In this document: positions 1-13,702 of the stretch, one piece after another
How the letters are laid out: each line of letters starts with the position of its first letter
Position numbering within the stretch: the stretch's first letter is position 1
Assembly: GCA_013365325.1 (NCBI GenBank)
Contig: JABVXV010000361.1
Span: 1 to 59,418 of the forward strand
Direction of reading: 5' to 3'
DNA: 59,418 nucleotides
DNA from: Dipetalonema caudispina
Lineage: Eukaryota > Nematoda > Chromadorea > Rhabditida > Onchocercidae
Notes under the pieces: model-generated
What the model was told of the DNA's origin: nothing
The model's input: the letters and a program-made list of their open reading frames with translations, nothing else
Database searches by the model: none
Translations under genes and position numbers: made by a program

Positions 1-145
<145 letters not shown>

Positions 146-412
146 ATTACTATCAATACTGTTTAAAATTGAGGATTTAATGAAATTCAGATATTGCTTG
201 TACTTATATGATACTTATACTTTTCAATAAATGAATTTTTTAGTGTTATTTGACATAGCGTAACTACATCTAAATTATATACTTAACGCTTTTTACTTTT
301 AGTAAAATTTATGTATATAATCTATTATGTAAATCATTATTATTAATATTGAAGTCATTTAATTCTACCATATGTAGCTAATTAATGAAATTAATTTATC
401 ACATTTTTATAT

Positions 413-3080
413 CTAAACTTTGACTAACCTCATTTCTATACGTTTTCCATCATTTTCTACTGTACTTCCACAACTTTCATTAATCTGATATCCCTTACGA
501 TTTCCGCCACTGGATGAAATCCATTCATCGGAATTCTGTCTACGTTCACTAACATATTTCCGCTGATGTTCTTCACAACGTTCTCGGTAACGTTCACGTA
601 GTTCTTTTCGATGTAATTGCTCACTGGTTATTTCCGGTTCACATTGTACCTTGACTGGCCTTCCCTGCAAGTTGAGAAAAAAGAAATGAAAATTATCACA
701 GTATATAATTTAATTGGTAATTGATTTTGTAGGATATATTTGTCCTGAAATGTACCATTTAATTCGATACTAATTTGACTTTTCTTTTAAATGCTTGAAT
801 TTATTTAAAACTTTTCGAAAATAAAATTAAATAAAGGACGAGTAAAACTAAGCTGTAACCTACGTAATATGAAGCAGCAGAATCATCAAGCATTGTTTCA
901 ACGGCCATTGAGATCTGAAATTTCAATTCAAATTAACTTTCGCATATTTATTTGTGAGGAAAATAAACATAATATTTTTATTATTACGACTAACATTAGA
1001 AATCATTGAACAAACACAATTCGAAGTTTCTAAGATCTTCAGACTGTCCACCTCTCTTGAAGCTTGTGTTGTGAGTGTAAATTTATTTTGAAATTTGTTC
1101 AATTTTAAATATACAGCATGCGTGATTAGAGATAATAATGCTCTTACTCCAAATCATTTTCTTCTTTTCGAAAACTTATTTCAATTATATCAAAAAAATC
1201 ATCGAATTCTCCGATTAAATAAGTGAAAGTGACCTATAAAAAATGAAAATTTCAGCTTATATTTCGAAATTTAAATTTTTTTTACGTGAAGTTCAAAAAT
1301 ACACATTTTAGTTGTGCAATAATGATAATGCGAAATTTAAGTTCTAAATGAGTTGGAGTAAAAGATGAGTATATTCATCATGAATCCTTTTAAATTGGGT
1401 ATCGAAAAAAGAAAAAGAAAATCTGAAGCAAAGCCTTGCGTCAATAAAAATCACTACTAATTAATTAGTAGGGAGTCACTAGTGATTAATGACGCAAATA
1501 GTTTTCTAGGCATTTCTTTTCATTCCCAAATTATATAAGCTAATTAGGACATTAATTAGATTAGTAATTTATATATTTCGTTAGGCGGTTAATAATTCAA
1601 CAAGTTTTAAGAAGCGTTTGGAATATAAAAAAAAAAACAAAAAAAAACAAAAGAAGTCATATCTCATTGAAAAATCGAAATGAAAGGAACTGTATTTTAA
1701 TGATAAGTATCAAATGTTGATTTTAAATCCTCCATAATCTAATAATCTTACATATTACTCATTAAAAATCCGCGACTATCTAATGAAAAATAAAAAGCTT
1801 TCTAACTATGATCATGATCTTGTCTTATAAAATTATCTCATTAATTAATCCTACAACTTTCAGCCAAGCGTTAATAGCTAAACGTCAGAAATTTCTTTAA
1901 ATAATTTTTATTTCCTAAAAGATATGTTAACAGAAGAAAAAAAAAGAAAGAAATAAGGAAGTGAAAACTTAATACAGAAAAAGAAATTTCGAAATTAGCG
2001 AACTTAAAATTGGGTATTTTAATACCAAATCATATTGATAAACCTCGACTTGCATGTATCCTCCGTTATTGTCACCATCACCGATACAATTATCGCAACC
2101 TTGTCTTACCTGAAATGTATACTTTTCATTAATCTACAAAATTTATTGGCTTCATCGCTATAGTATATTTAAAATTTTTTCACTTTCGCAAAAATTTAAA
2201 ATTTAGCAATCTTCAAGAATCTCGAAGATTGAATACTTCCCACACAATTCGAAATTGAGAAAAAAGTCTCGCTTCCACGTGGACTTCTGTCCAAATTAGG
2301 TAAATGAAAAATTAAAATGCAAATTTGCCATCGTAAAGCAAAGTTCACCTTTATGACCTGTGAAGTACCTTGTAGAGGAGACTGACAGAAGCAAAGATAA
2401 TTTCACGAATATGAATTTTAAAGTCGAGGAAAGTTTCAACCTCTTTAAAATATTTTTGGATTATGGAGAAACAAAAGACATCCACTGGAAAGAAGAAAAA
2501 AGTCGAAAACAAGTGGATACACAGCTAAATTATAAAACTGGAATTTTGTTATTCTAACATAAATAGACAAGAGCATTAAATAAACAACATTTCACATTTC
2601 GGATTTTGCAATTACTACTGACCGAATATTTACAATTTGTTCCAGTTAATTTAGGTCATGATATTTAGCAATAGCGTAATTAAATTTAAGTCATAAAAAT
2701 TGTTGCATTAAACAATTGTTATTGCTTTTTTTCCAACAATTCCTAACACTTACAAATTTTGCATATTTTTCCGTTTAATAACCAAAATTGATGTTTTGAA
2801 AAGAATGTCCAAAATCCAGAAAACCGTGAAAAAACCTTTTCAACTCATAATTCACATTCATGAAATTAATGTTGCTTGTGCAAACCTTCACTATTTAGCT
2901 TAATTCAATTAATGCAACATGAAGAATATATTAAGAAGAATGCAAAATGAAAACTAACTTCGGTCCGTTCGACTATCATACGACTACGACTTCGAGATCG
3001 TGGACGTTGTTGTTCACTACGCGCCACAGATACTAAATTTGCCAGTGATTCCGTTTCCGACCGATGCGGCATCATTCGGT
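413..3080 (-). CDS. Small four-exon gene, unrecognised charged/Arg-rich protein (161 aa)
   Basis: I do not recognise the family. Exons in transcription order are 3080-2959 (ATG at 3075-3073), 2109-2044, 914-864 and 664-413 (TAG). All introns are phase 0 with GT donors and AG acceptors, and the joined frame is open for 161 codons. The protein starts [18 protein letters not shown], has an Arg-Ser run (RPRSRSRSR, about residues 24-32) and a small Cys/Gly/Asn-rich patch ([12 protein letters not shown]). Its C-terminal half is very polar ([18 protein letters not shown]), probably helical. No signal peptide or membrane segment is seen. The first exon follows a T-rich AG five bases before ATG, which fits trans-splicing, but that AG could equally join an upstream exon in the desert, in which case this is only a C-terminal tail. 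The frame carries CGA just before ATG-ATG, so an N-terminal extension cannot be excluded. Confidence 0.6.
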
Positions 3081-3476
3081 CTAAATAAAAAGAATAAAAA
3101 AACGGAAAAAAATTCGGTCACCATTTTCATGATTTCAAAATTTATATTTTGATTTGAACCGATACTGGTCATAAACATTTGTTGATAATGACAGATGGCT
3201 TTTTTTCCTCTAACAGGATAGATATCGCAAAATTGCTTATCTTTTTCTCAGAATCCAAATGCAAAAACCCGAGATTATTCAGCAAGTTTCTTCTGTCATA
3301 ATATCAATGACAAATATGCGGCTCATCTGACATACAGAAGAGATGATGGAAAAAATTAAAAAAAGAAGTAAAACAAAAGTTTCAGGGTAAAATTAGTAAT
3401 TAGGTTTGCATGTGATAGTGAAATATTTGCGCAATTAAAAAACGATGATTGATTGAAAATAAAACTTTTCTACTAA

Positions 3477-3658
3477 TTTTATTTTAAAAAATTGAAAAAT
3501 AAATCAACTATATAATTCCCAGTAGTTTCAATCACTTCTTTTTCATAAAACTTTTTCCGAAACTGCGAATTTATTTAAAAAATAGAAAAAAACTGGAAAA
3601 TGAATGAACTAGATAATTTTTAACAGTCTCAATTATTTTTTCATAAAAAAAGTTCAAC
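3477..3658. repeat. Diverged ~90-bp tandem duplication
   Basis: Two adjacent related segments, about 3477-3560 and 3570-3658. They share the order TTTATTTTAAAAAAT, then AAATGAAT/AAATAAAT, then ACTAtATAATT/ACTAGATAATT, then CAGTnTCAAT, then a TTTTTCATAAAA core. They differ by many substitutions and small indels, so the duplication is old. Confidence 0.5.
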
Positions 3659-6268
3659 TTTCAGAAATGATATCACATTTCTGCTTGAAGATGATGATGA
3701 CAGAATTATTTCATCTGAAATGATGAATGACATCAGGGTTGATGGATCGATAGGTGAAATTCGCCGTTCATCCGATTGATATGAATTTTAGTCAAAATTA
3801 AATAATTCAGGAAAAGTGATTCCAAAAATTTAGCAACATTTTAGCAATCATAAGCAACAGCAACAACATGTCAACAACAATTGAGCAAATTAGAAAAGAG
3901 AGGGGAAGAGAAGAAAAGAACAGAGAATGTATGAGTATGAAATGATTATGAAAAGTTGCTTTTAGATGAATTGTATAAATTGCATTTGCTTCTTTCGTTT
4001 CTTTCTCTTTTTCTGCTTTTCGAAATTTCTCTCTTCCAAGAATTTTCTCCTTCCCGGAAACTATTCATTGGGGGATGATTCATTCATTTGCAAATCGATT
4101 GAAGTTGAAAAAGGTAAATATAAAGAAGCAAGCAGACGGAAAAGGTTAAAAGATAATAATGGTAGAAAATGCTTTTTTTGCTTCAAAAATGCTTCATCTT
4201 CTTTGCATCAATTTACCACTGCAAAACTTCTTTACCTATCCGAAACTTATGAATGAATAGAAAAAATTCTATGGCTCTTTCAATTTTTAGAACTATGACT
4301 TTTGTTTTTCTGTGATATAATTTCTTCTCTAACGAAAAGATTATGTGACTTCTTTAATATTAAATTTTCGCATTTTATCAAAATTTGGGGATTTCATCAA
4401 AGTTTTCACAGGAAATATCCTTCAAAGAATAATAACAATCATTTCCGGAAACAAAATAAACGATCTAAACTTCCCAGTTAAAAAAATCAAAATTTAGAAA
4501 CTTCATTAAAATCTTTTCTCGTCTTTTCAAAATAGATTTGAAGCTTATGAGTGAGAGAAAAAGATTTTGCAAAGGTATTTATGCACTAAAATTTGAAAAT
4601 TTCAAAGAACCCGAAGTAAAATAAATGGCATTAAAAATTGCTAATTATTTTTTATTTCGTATTATATGATTAGTTTATAATCGATGCAATAATATTTTTT
4701 ACTTGACAAATTATTTTTTATAACAATATATATTGGAAGAAGCCAGAACTGTTAAGTAATTTTTTTTTTCCATTTTAATGAATAAGCATAACAGATAGAT
4801 ATGAATAAACATTTCAAATGATATGTAGAAATTGTGTTTTTTTTTATCCCAGCATTGAAATTGTTATAGAAGATAGGAAGGTTAAGAAAGTGGAACGAAA
4901 CTCCGAAAATTATTCAAATTAAACGAAATTTGTGGCGCCAGTAAGGACCATAAATAGCAATTTTCTTTCACCAATTTCTCCATATATCCTTCTCTGATAA
5001 GTTTCGCCAGGAAATTGTAATGGGTGTTAGTTCACTGAGTTTAGCGATCTCCCAATCAACCGAATGGACTTTTGTGATATTAACTGTCAAATTATTTTTC
5101 TCAATTGTAATTTTACTCTTTCTCCCTCGTTTCTCTTCCCCTTTTCTCTCCCAATTTTAATCTTTTCTGATTTAAGCTATTATCAAATAGAACTGCTGAG
5201 TTATACTTTATTATCGAGAGATAATAACTGTAAAAACCTCTTAAATTTTTACTATTCTTAAATTTCGATATAATAGCCCAACTCGAATTTTACAATCGCA
5301 ATTTTTTTATTGCTTTAAAAAATCCTAAAATGGTTGCCAAATTATTATTTTAAATTATCCTCTATTTTTATATTTGAAATTGAAAACCTATTGAATGTGT
5401 TACAAAAGAGAAAAAAGAAAAAAAAAGTGCCAACAACGAGTATTTCGATGAGTTTCAAAAAAATGAAAGAAAAATAACGAGTTTGACATCTTTTCACAAA
5501 TAATTAGGCAACTCTTTTTTGAGTTTTATTGCGAAGTAACGGAAAAAAAAAGAAAGAGAAATGAATAAAATGTAAGAAATCATTTATTATAATTACTATA
5601 GAATTTTTTCCGAAATTTACTAGAAAACACTGAAAATAGGAGAAACGTTCTAAGAAAAGATCTTAAGGAATGGAAACGATAACTGTAATAATTTTCATGT
5701 ACATTTTTTTTTTTCGATTAGTGTATTAATATGATGTAAGGTTAATAGCTCATCGTAATATCAACATAAATTAATTTTATTCATAAGACTAAACATTTTA
5801 GGATATATAATCCAAATTGATACTTTCAAAAGTCAGAATATTTCAAGATCGGATGAATGCTAAATTAGTATAAGCTTTTGGAAACTTTGATATCACAAAA
5901 TTCATAGATCGAAACAACATAATTTATGACGAAGAGAAGATATCGAATTCATAAAATAAATAAATTATATTTTACAACAAAATTTAGCTCTTGCTCTGGT
6001 AGTTTCCGAATCAATTTTTGTTAAATACTGACAGATCGAATTTGCTTCTTTTCCTTTGTGAATTTCAATATCCTTTCGAAATTCTATTGCAACCAGAATG
6101 AGTTAGGATTAAATGTATGGAATCATTACTGATCTATAGAAAGTATTGGAGAAAGAATGATGAGCAGAAGATGTCACATGAAAACGAGCAACTGTAAAAT
6201 CTGCTTCAAATTAATTGCACTGGAAATAGTTGAAAAAAAAGAAAAAAGGAAAAAAGTGAAAGACTGAA

Positions 6269-6704
6269 CGCTGCAAATCGATTAAACATAAAGAACTATA
6301 TCTAATACAAACCGGAAAAATTTCTTATCTAATGACAGAATTTCACGAAAGCCAACTGAATTCGAACTAAATTGATCAAATAATTTCTATTCTTCGGATA
6401 TTACTGCAATATTAAAAGAAATGAAATTATATGAAGACAGATTAATTGACTAATATTGAAAGTTGATTAAATTGATTAAGTGCTGTAATTCGATTAAAGA
6501 TAAAAATGATATTTAACAGAAACCAAGAAAACTTGTAAGCCGATTATCGAAATTTCACGAAAACCAACAGATTAATAAAATATAGCAATATCCGCTGATT
6601 GAGCTAAATTAATCGAATATGACATTCCTATTTTTTATATATTACTGCAGCGCTGAAAGAAGTAAAATTAGTCAAGGGATAGATTAATTGACTAATATTG
6701 GAAA
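6269..6704. repeat. Diverged ~200-bp tandem duplication
   Basis: Copy A is about 6269-6463 and copy B about 6481-6704. Both run through GCTGnAATnCGATTAAA, a block with AATTTCACGAAA, a CTAAATTgATCnAA block, and TATTACTGCA. Both end with AGATTAATTGACTAATATTG, which is identical in the two copies. Copy B carries small insertions. Confidence 0.7.
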
Positions 6705-6824
6705 TTGTAAATAATATTATTTGTTTATAACTAAAAAATTTCCCATAATAATCGATACTACATAAGGAAGGGCAAGAAAAAGAAGAATTGACATTATAAA
6801 AAAGACGAAAAAAGGAAAACGAAA

Positions 6825-6918
6825 GTAATAATAATAATGATAACAATAATAGAAAAAGTAATAACGGTAATAAGTAGTAACAGTAATATCAATAATGATA
6901 ATGATAATAATAATAATA
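6825..6918. repeat. Degenerate AAT/GTAATA simple repeat
   Basis: An impure trinucleotide tract of AATAAT, GATAAC and GTAATA units. It produces spurious Ile/Tyr-rich open frames on the minus strand, which I do not regard as genes. Confidence 0.85.
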
Positions 6919-9225
6919 TTGTTATGCAGTAAAAGGCAGAGAAACTGGAATTCCGTAGATTGAAAGGTAAGCAAAATTAACAATTAATTTTTCACCTGAT
7001 AGGATGTTATTCGCTTATTTCCTTATCATATCAATGTTGTCTTCTCTTATCAGTAAATTTATGTACGGTTAGTTAGTATCAACAATTTCCTCATTCGACC
7101 TACAAAAAGTTCAATGATTTTCTCGGAACAAAATCATAAAATTAATATTTCTTCTCCAATTTTTTCATTCAAATTTATAATTTTAGCACTATGCTCATTA
7201 ACGCTGCTAACAGTGATAGCAAAATGTTAAAATCATAAATCAAGCAAAATTTTTCGGTAATCAAATTATCAAAATTATAGATGAAATACATTTATAAAAT
7301 TCTAAACCAGGTATATCGTAACTCGCATGATTACCATGCCAAACCTACATCCAAATTTTTTGAAATTGCCATACTTCTGCTAATTTCGCTTATCTAACAT
7401 TTGTAAATACTAACTGTCAAATTATTCTGTGAGAATTTACTTATCAAATTGCATTGTTAAAAATAATGAATGAGTTTTCAGGAATGTATCAAACTTTAAA
7501 ATTTGGAATAATTGGAGAAATAAAAAGATATGCATCGTATAATGAAATAATGGAAATTAGCAACCTAAAATATTTCAGCAAAAAAAAGGATGTCGTCGTT
7601 TCAAAAGATAAAAATTATTTCGAAACTAAAAATCATTGTCAGAAAAAAGAGAAAGAAAGCTGGATAAAAATTATAATTAATTGAATCGGAATATTGGACG
7701 TTTTAATAGGATTAAAATATGACAAATATTTTACCAAAGAATAATCCATCGGGAAATAATATAATACACTATTTGTCATTGTTTAATTTCCAAATACTTC
7801 AATATTCTGTTTTAACCTAACTTACGTCACACACTATCCTCAATTAACCCCTATATACCGGATTAATTTCCCAGTATTTCTAAAATGCAACATCCAGAAA
7901 TGATGTATTTTAGTAATAGTACCATCAATTAAGTAAATAATTTCAATTTTTGATGTGATATATTTAAACAAAGAGAAAAAATAAGTAGAAATAGTTAATA
8001 TCACTGATATAACTGAGAATTTCAGAAATTTTTTCCAGAAATATGAAAGAGACAAAATTTGAAGAATGAAGAAAAAGTGGATCGGATGAGTTTGCCGAAC
8101 AGCGATTACAATAGAAATTTCATTTTTACTACAACAATATTATGTCAATGTACGCTTCGAATGAAGGAAGTACGAAAGAAAATCTGCCCTTATTCTCATT
8201 TTTTTTTTTTAGAATGTAAGTAAGCTTTTAATTGCAATACTATATAAATCAGAGAAAATCGACGATTTCGTTCGTTCAGAATGAATAATTATGAAGTGAT
8301 GGTTTCTTTTTTTTCGGTTTATATTCCTCATCAAAATTTCTGAAGCAAAAAAAAAAAGATTAGATTTATTACGAATTTAAAATGTTTCACAGTTGATTTA
8401 ATAAGCAAAATCAGTGTATAACTGAGGAAAGCAAAAAAAAAAATTGATCAGCGAAATTCTAAAATGATTTTGAAATGTCAGATAAATGCTAGGAAAGAAT
8501 AGGGTGAAAAAAAATGAATAGTATTCATTAAAAAAAAAAAGAAAAAAAAAACATTGCATCCTGAGGTCATTTCCTGTTTAATAGTGCGCATAGAGAAATA
8601 TATTTTCTGATATTTAAATCTCCAAAAAAAAAATTCAAAATTTATTACATTATCAAATTTTAAACAACTGTCAAAGTTTTAAATTCTGTCCTTACTTAGA
8701 TAATCTATTCAGTAATTATGCAAAATTCATTAACTTGAAATTTTGTCCTTCAAATTTTCTGCAAAATGATAGTTTGCAGAAAATTTCTGACGTTTTATTT
8801 CGTAATTATGTACATTAAATGGAAAAACATCTCTCCATAGATTTCTTGAAATTAAATTGAACTTATAACTGTAATATCAATCTTTCAAAAAGTTAATTAT
8901 TTAATTTGAGAATTTACCCGTAAAGTTAGAGTTCATTCACTTAGTGATACAATTAAGTAATAGAATTGTCAAAAATCACTAAATTAAACGTATGGGAATT
9001 GAAATTGGAAGTGATCGGAATCGATTAATATGAAATTCAGAGGAGTGAACATCATTCCTCTGCCCATCCACTTTTTACACATTCATTCATAAACAGGTTT
9101 GAATTGATACTTCTGAAAAAGAGGTAAGAGTAATTTACTTTTGCTATTTAAAGTACAGATGTAGTATGTAATATGGAATGGGATATTTTAAAAATTGTTT
9201 GATTTTTGCGATGTCATTTTATGTC

Positions 9226-9488
9226 ATCCATTAGCAATTCATTGGCAAATCGGAATTCAATTTTCAAGGAAAATTGAAATTCAAACTGCAAAAATCGGTA
9301 ATTTCGAGAAAAAAAAAGGCAAATTTATGAAATATTGTTTACTATAATTCATCCAACAGCAAATTCGTGGCAAATCAAAACTCAGTTATAAGAAAATTTT
9401 GAAATCCAAATTTGAGAAAATTGATAAATTCAAAAAAAAAAAAGGAAAAAAATTGGAAATTTGTGAAATATATTCTTAACTATAATCC
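9226..9488. repeat. Diverged ~125-bp tandem duplication
   Basis: Copy 1 is about 9226-9349 and copy 2 about 9351-9488. Each begins near CATCCA, followed by AGCAAnTTC and TGGCAAATC, then an A-run plus GG, then AAATTTnTGAAATAT, and ends in ACTATAAT. The copies are clearly related but well diverged. Confidence 0.7.
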
Positions 9489-9910
9489 ATGTTGTAATTT
9501 TTCGTCTCATTCCAATGACATCCAATGAAATTTACAGATCAGGAAAATGTATTAATCAACAAATGTGTCGTTTCACTCAAATCTTATATTTTTCAACAAC
9601 TAAGATATCAGCGAGAATAAGGAAAGAAAAGAAAAATGAGCCTTCCAATGTCCTAAATATTTGATTCATAGCATATCCAAAAATCAAATAAAGCTTAATT
9701 AGCGTATCATAGAGTTTGAATAAATATTATTAATAGATTCTTTTCAACTATGATTATCAACATTTTAAATTAGCACACTCTTCCTGCGGTGCAAAATTCT
9801 ATTCATCATTCAATGATACAGCGATTTTTGACTGCTTCAATCTTCCTTTTGTATAATACCATCCCTCATCTAACGAGAATACCATTGTAACCTTCTTTCT
9901 ACATAATTAC

Positions 9911-9988
9911 ATGCATGCCATAGAATATCGCGGGAATGAACGGGTGAATATGGGAGCAGGACCGGTAGAAAGAGGAAGTCGCAGCTAA
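9911..9988 (+). other. GC-rich exon-like island / 25-codon micro-ORF
   Basis: A ~75-base patch visibly richer in G+C than the surrounding AT-rich DNA. On the plus strand an ATG at 9911 opens 25 codons (MHAIEYRGNERVNMGAGP...) to a TAA at 9986-9988. On the minus strand the same patch is open in all frames and lies between a 'ttttttag' acceptor and a 'gtaatt' donor, so it could be a 74-nt internal exon of a minus-strand gene. No partner exon was found, and neither reading is established. Confidence 0.25.
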
Positions 9989-12900
9989 AAAAGCATTATT
10001 TATATAAATACATGTATGTATGCATGGAAAAATTGATTTATACGGTTTTAAAACAATATCATACCTTCACCTTTACCTTCTGATAAGCTATCATCCATTT
10101 AACATTTTGATGGAATTTCTCGAACACTATTCTCCCATTAAAATGAAAATTTGTAGTGATTTTCTTCTCCCACTCATTTTTTAAATAATACAACTGTTAA
10201 CCATTTCCAATGAATATGTCCGTTTATTCCTTATCGATAATTTACAAATTTTAACTTTTTAAATTTAATTTTTCGTTGTCTATATACGCAAATATATATT
10301 TGTCAGTCTGTGCATTGGATGTGCGTATGTGTGTATGGATATGTGCACACCCATATATACATACATATATAAGCTCAAACATATAAAAGTTTCTAATTCG
10401 CATGGATAAGAAAGAAATCCTAAAAAATAAGCTTAAAAAGTAAAGAATTTTTTAAGATATTAAATTGGTTTAGATAAACATAGAGTAAAATTGAAGTCGC
10501 AATTAAATTAAATTGAAACAGAGAAAAAATCGGTGTAAATTAAAAACGAAAAAAATCTATCAGCTATTGTTGACAATTCAGAAATATCTATATCACAACA
10601 ATTTAATTTTCTCTTCTATCTAACAGATAACAATTTAATTAATTACAACTCTCCTTATAAACTCACCAAAAAAAAAAAACACAATTAAAATTTCCAAACA
10701 GTTCATCCTGGAAAATTATTTTAATCAGTTGATGGCATCATTAAAAATCTTAGGTATTAAGTAAGTTAATATGAGAGAAACTTCAAGAATTTCAGAAATC
10801 TGAATCGAAAATAAAACTGTTATCTATTGAAGTATCTGTTTATGTTTTTCGTTAAATTTAGTTCTGTCCAATTCTATTCATATTCATTTTGATCCATTTC
10901 GATTTCACTTCGTTTACTTCAATTTAATATAGATTAATTTGATATTACACTTATGTTCGTTAAAAATAACCTAACAACTTAACAAAATTAGAGAAACTAA
11001 CCATTCATTCCACATCGTACTTCAATTTTAATCTTCATAATTAAATTCTTTGCTGAAACTTTGATCAGCTAAGTTCACAGTTAAAATACGCCCAAACACT
11101 GATACGTGAAGCATGCAGTTCACCGTACGTTACCAAAGGAAGCACTTCTTCTCTGTAGATTTTTGTCGTTTTTGAAAATCGTTCCTATTATCACATATTA
11201 CATGATGTAAGTATACCAACTCCTTGTATCGTTTTCCTTTTCCTTTCTAACTTAAAGCAAAATTGTCTAATTTACGTTTAGATGATAAATCAATTTTTCG
11301 TTCTGACGCAACGTGAGTGTATTATTTTCACGTAACACATAAAATATAATTTCTTTTTGCCATAACGTGTTCTTTTCTTCTTCTTTAAAGAGAAAATAAG
11401 TTAAAACAATAGAAAGTAGCAGAAATAAAAAGCAATTAATCTTATTTGTTCAAAATATTAGTTGACGATTAAATGGGAAAAAAGAAATTTGAAAAATTTT
11501 ATGAAAAAATTCTTCCCAATTGTAAATTACTTTTATTATTACTTGAAAATGATTAAAATCTTATTTAAATATTCCGTCTAAACTGGAAATCATAATTTGA
11601 AATGAATTTCCATATTTTCGTATCGAAATTCTTCCGAATCATTGCGGCATGAAATCAGATTTAATAAAGCATTCCAATGTTACAAAAATCTGTTAAATTT
11701 TAGGTATTGAGTTAAAATTAATAAAAGAGCATTCATAGTTTTCAACACTTTTAAAAAAAGTTAATGAATAAGATCGTCCAATAATTCATTAATGCGGATG
11801 AAATAGAAAGTTTCTGTTTTCAAATGTGACAGAAACTTTTCCGGTCTCATTTAAGTACTTTTTCAAATTGAAACTGATGAAATTAACGAAAAAAAAAGAA
11901 ATTTATGAAAAGGGACAAATTTGGCAATATATATGAATCTGTTTGTGTTGACTAGCAAATGCGTAGAAAAGTATTTTGCATAATCTATGTCACAAAGTAT
12001 GTCTGATAACTAAATCCATTCTTTATATGAATTAAATCATCTATTTATGTTTTCCTCGCTTTCCTTTTTTTTTAAAAATTCTTTTTTCAATCCAGTAATT
12101 TGTGTAAATATCGTAAATGAAATATATAACAATTCAATGAAAGAACTTGGTATATTTAACAGTAGGTGAATCAAATGACAAATTATAGTAAATTAAGAGG
12201 TAAATAGCTTAACCTTGGGATAATTAGTTAATTGTTCTAATTTTAATAAATGATTAAACTCCTTAAGAAATTACAATGCTCTAAATATCTATTTGATCTT
12301 GACCAGAATAGTTTACTACCAAATTTCTGTACATTTTAGTTGGTACTTCCGGGATTTCTTGAATAAATGAGGACTTTAAACCGAAGTCTAAATTTTTGAA
12401 AAAATATATTTTTTATATAAGATATATATAGTAGTAACATCTGTAGACTATCACATCACATTATCTTTGATGCACCAATGCCAAACGAATTAAGGAAAAA
12501 TTTTACACTTAATTTGCCCATCGGACATTTAAGCATGTCCTCAAGAAATTTGGAATTATCTTAGGTTTCTGAGAAATAATAATCTGAAATAAAAATATAA
12601 GGCTTAGAAATTTTTAAACCGAATTTTTGACTTTAAAAATATAAGGAACCCGCCTCAAGTAAAAAAGAAGTGTTAAACGTATCATGAAGCATTAAACAAA
12701 CTTAATTTGTGTAATTTAAGATCATGAAACTTTTGAAAGGTTATCCATTTCTCAAGCAAATTCTGGCAATTACATGACTGGAAGAAAAATTTTACATAGC
12801 ATTCTAGGCACCAGAACATATGAAATTGTTTCAAAATTACCATCAAGTCTTGGCTTCTTCAGTTTAAATGAGATATAGGAGGCGATCAATATCACGCGGA

Positions 12901-13488
12901 TCAGGTATATGAATATTTTCAGAGTTTTCTTTTCCGTTCTTGAATTAAAATAGTTTGTAAATGGAAGAAAGGTAAAGCTTAACAAGTTCATTTTCCAAAT
13001 TTTATAAGAGAAAGAAAAAAGGGAACATTTTTTCTTAAAATATCGAAATATCGAACATTTCCGTAAAATCTTTCGATATTGCCTATTACGAAAATTTCAG
13101 AAATGTGAATTAGTTTAAAGTGATTCATCCATGAAATCTTCTTCCTCTTAAATTTCTGTTCTCTGATATAAATCTAGGAAATAGGGAGTGTAAAGGTGGG
13201 AGAAGTGGATGACAAGCTTGACATATATAATAAAATCAGGAAAACAGGAAAAAAAAAACAGGATGGATGGATAATGATATAACGGATATAAGTATATTGT
13301 TGTTACTCCGTTATCAGTTATCTGCCTCATTGGAAGATAACTGCATCAAATTTTTAAAAATGAAATGAAATTAAAATCGAGAAAAAAAACAATAGTGAAA
13401 TTTCTCTGAAACTGAATAAAAAGTGGAAAAGGAATGCAAATGATTAAATCACTTTTTTCGATGACCTGCATAAAATATTATTACCTTG

Positions 13489-13552
13489 AGTGTGTATGCA
13501 TGTGCATATGCGTGTTTGTGTGTGTGTGTGTGCGTGTGTGTGTGTGTGTGTA
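13489..13552. repeat. (GT)n microsatellite
   Basis: An imperfect GT dinucleotide run interrupted by GCAT and GCG. It lies directly upstream of the 13567-13702 inverted repeat. Confidence 0.9.
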
Positions 13553-13566
13553 GGTGGTATGTAAAC

Positions 13567-13702
13567 CTAACCTAAATCATATATTATTATGAAATTTAAA
13601 AGTTTAACCCTGTCACATCTCTCTAAAAATTAGTTTAAAATTTCTTATCATTAGTTGCTATTGTCCAAATTAATTGAGAGAATAATATATGATTTAGGTT
13701 AG
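13567..13702. repeat. Perfect 22-bp inverted repeat, 92-bp spacer
   Basis: The left arm (13567-13588) begins CTAACCTAAATCATATA. The right arm (13681-13702) is its exact reverse complement. The 92-base spacer is ordinary AT-rich sequence without an open frame. The whole 136 bp could be a small palindromic (MITE-like) element or a hairpin. No target-site duplication is apparent. Confidence 0.75.

Noticed and set aside
2360..2557. 65-codon plus-strand frame
   Set aside because: Lies inside an intron of the minus-strand gene, lacks an ATG at its start and a linkable exon, and its composition is typical of A-rich intron.
3966..4256. 96-codon plus-strand frame
   Set aside because: The first half is low-complexity Phe/Leu from T-rich DNA. 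The second half is Lys-rich and shows no family features or exon partners.
6628..6983. Two overlapping minus-strand frames rich in Tyr, Ile and Phe
   Set aside because: They arise from a degenerate AAT repeat, and no splice-compatible neighbours were found.
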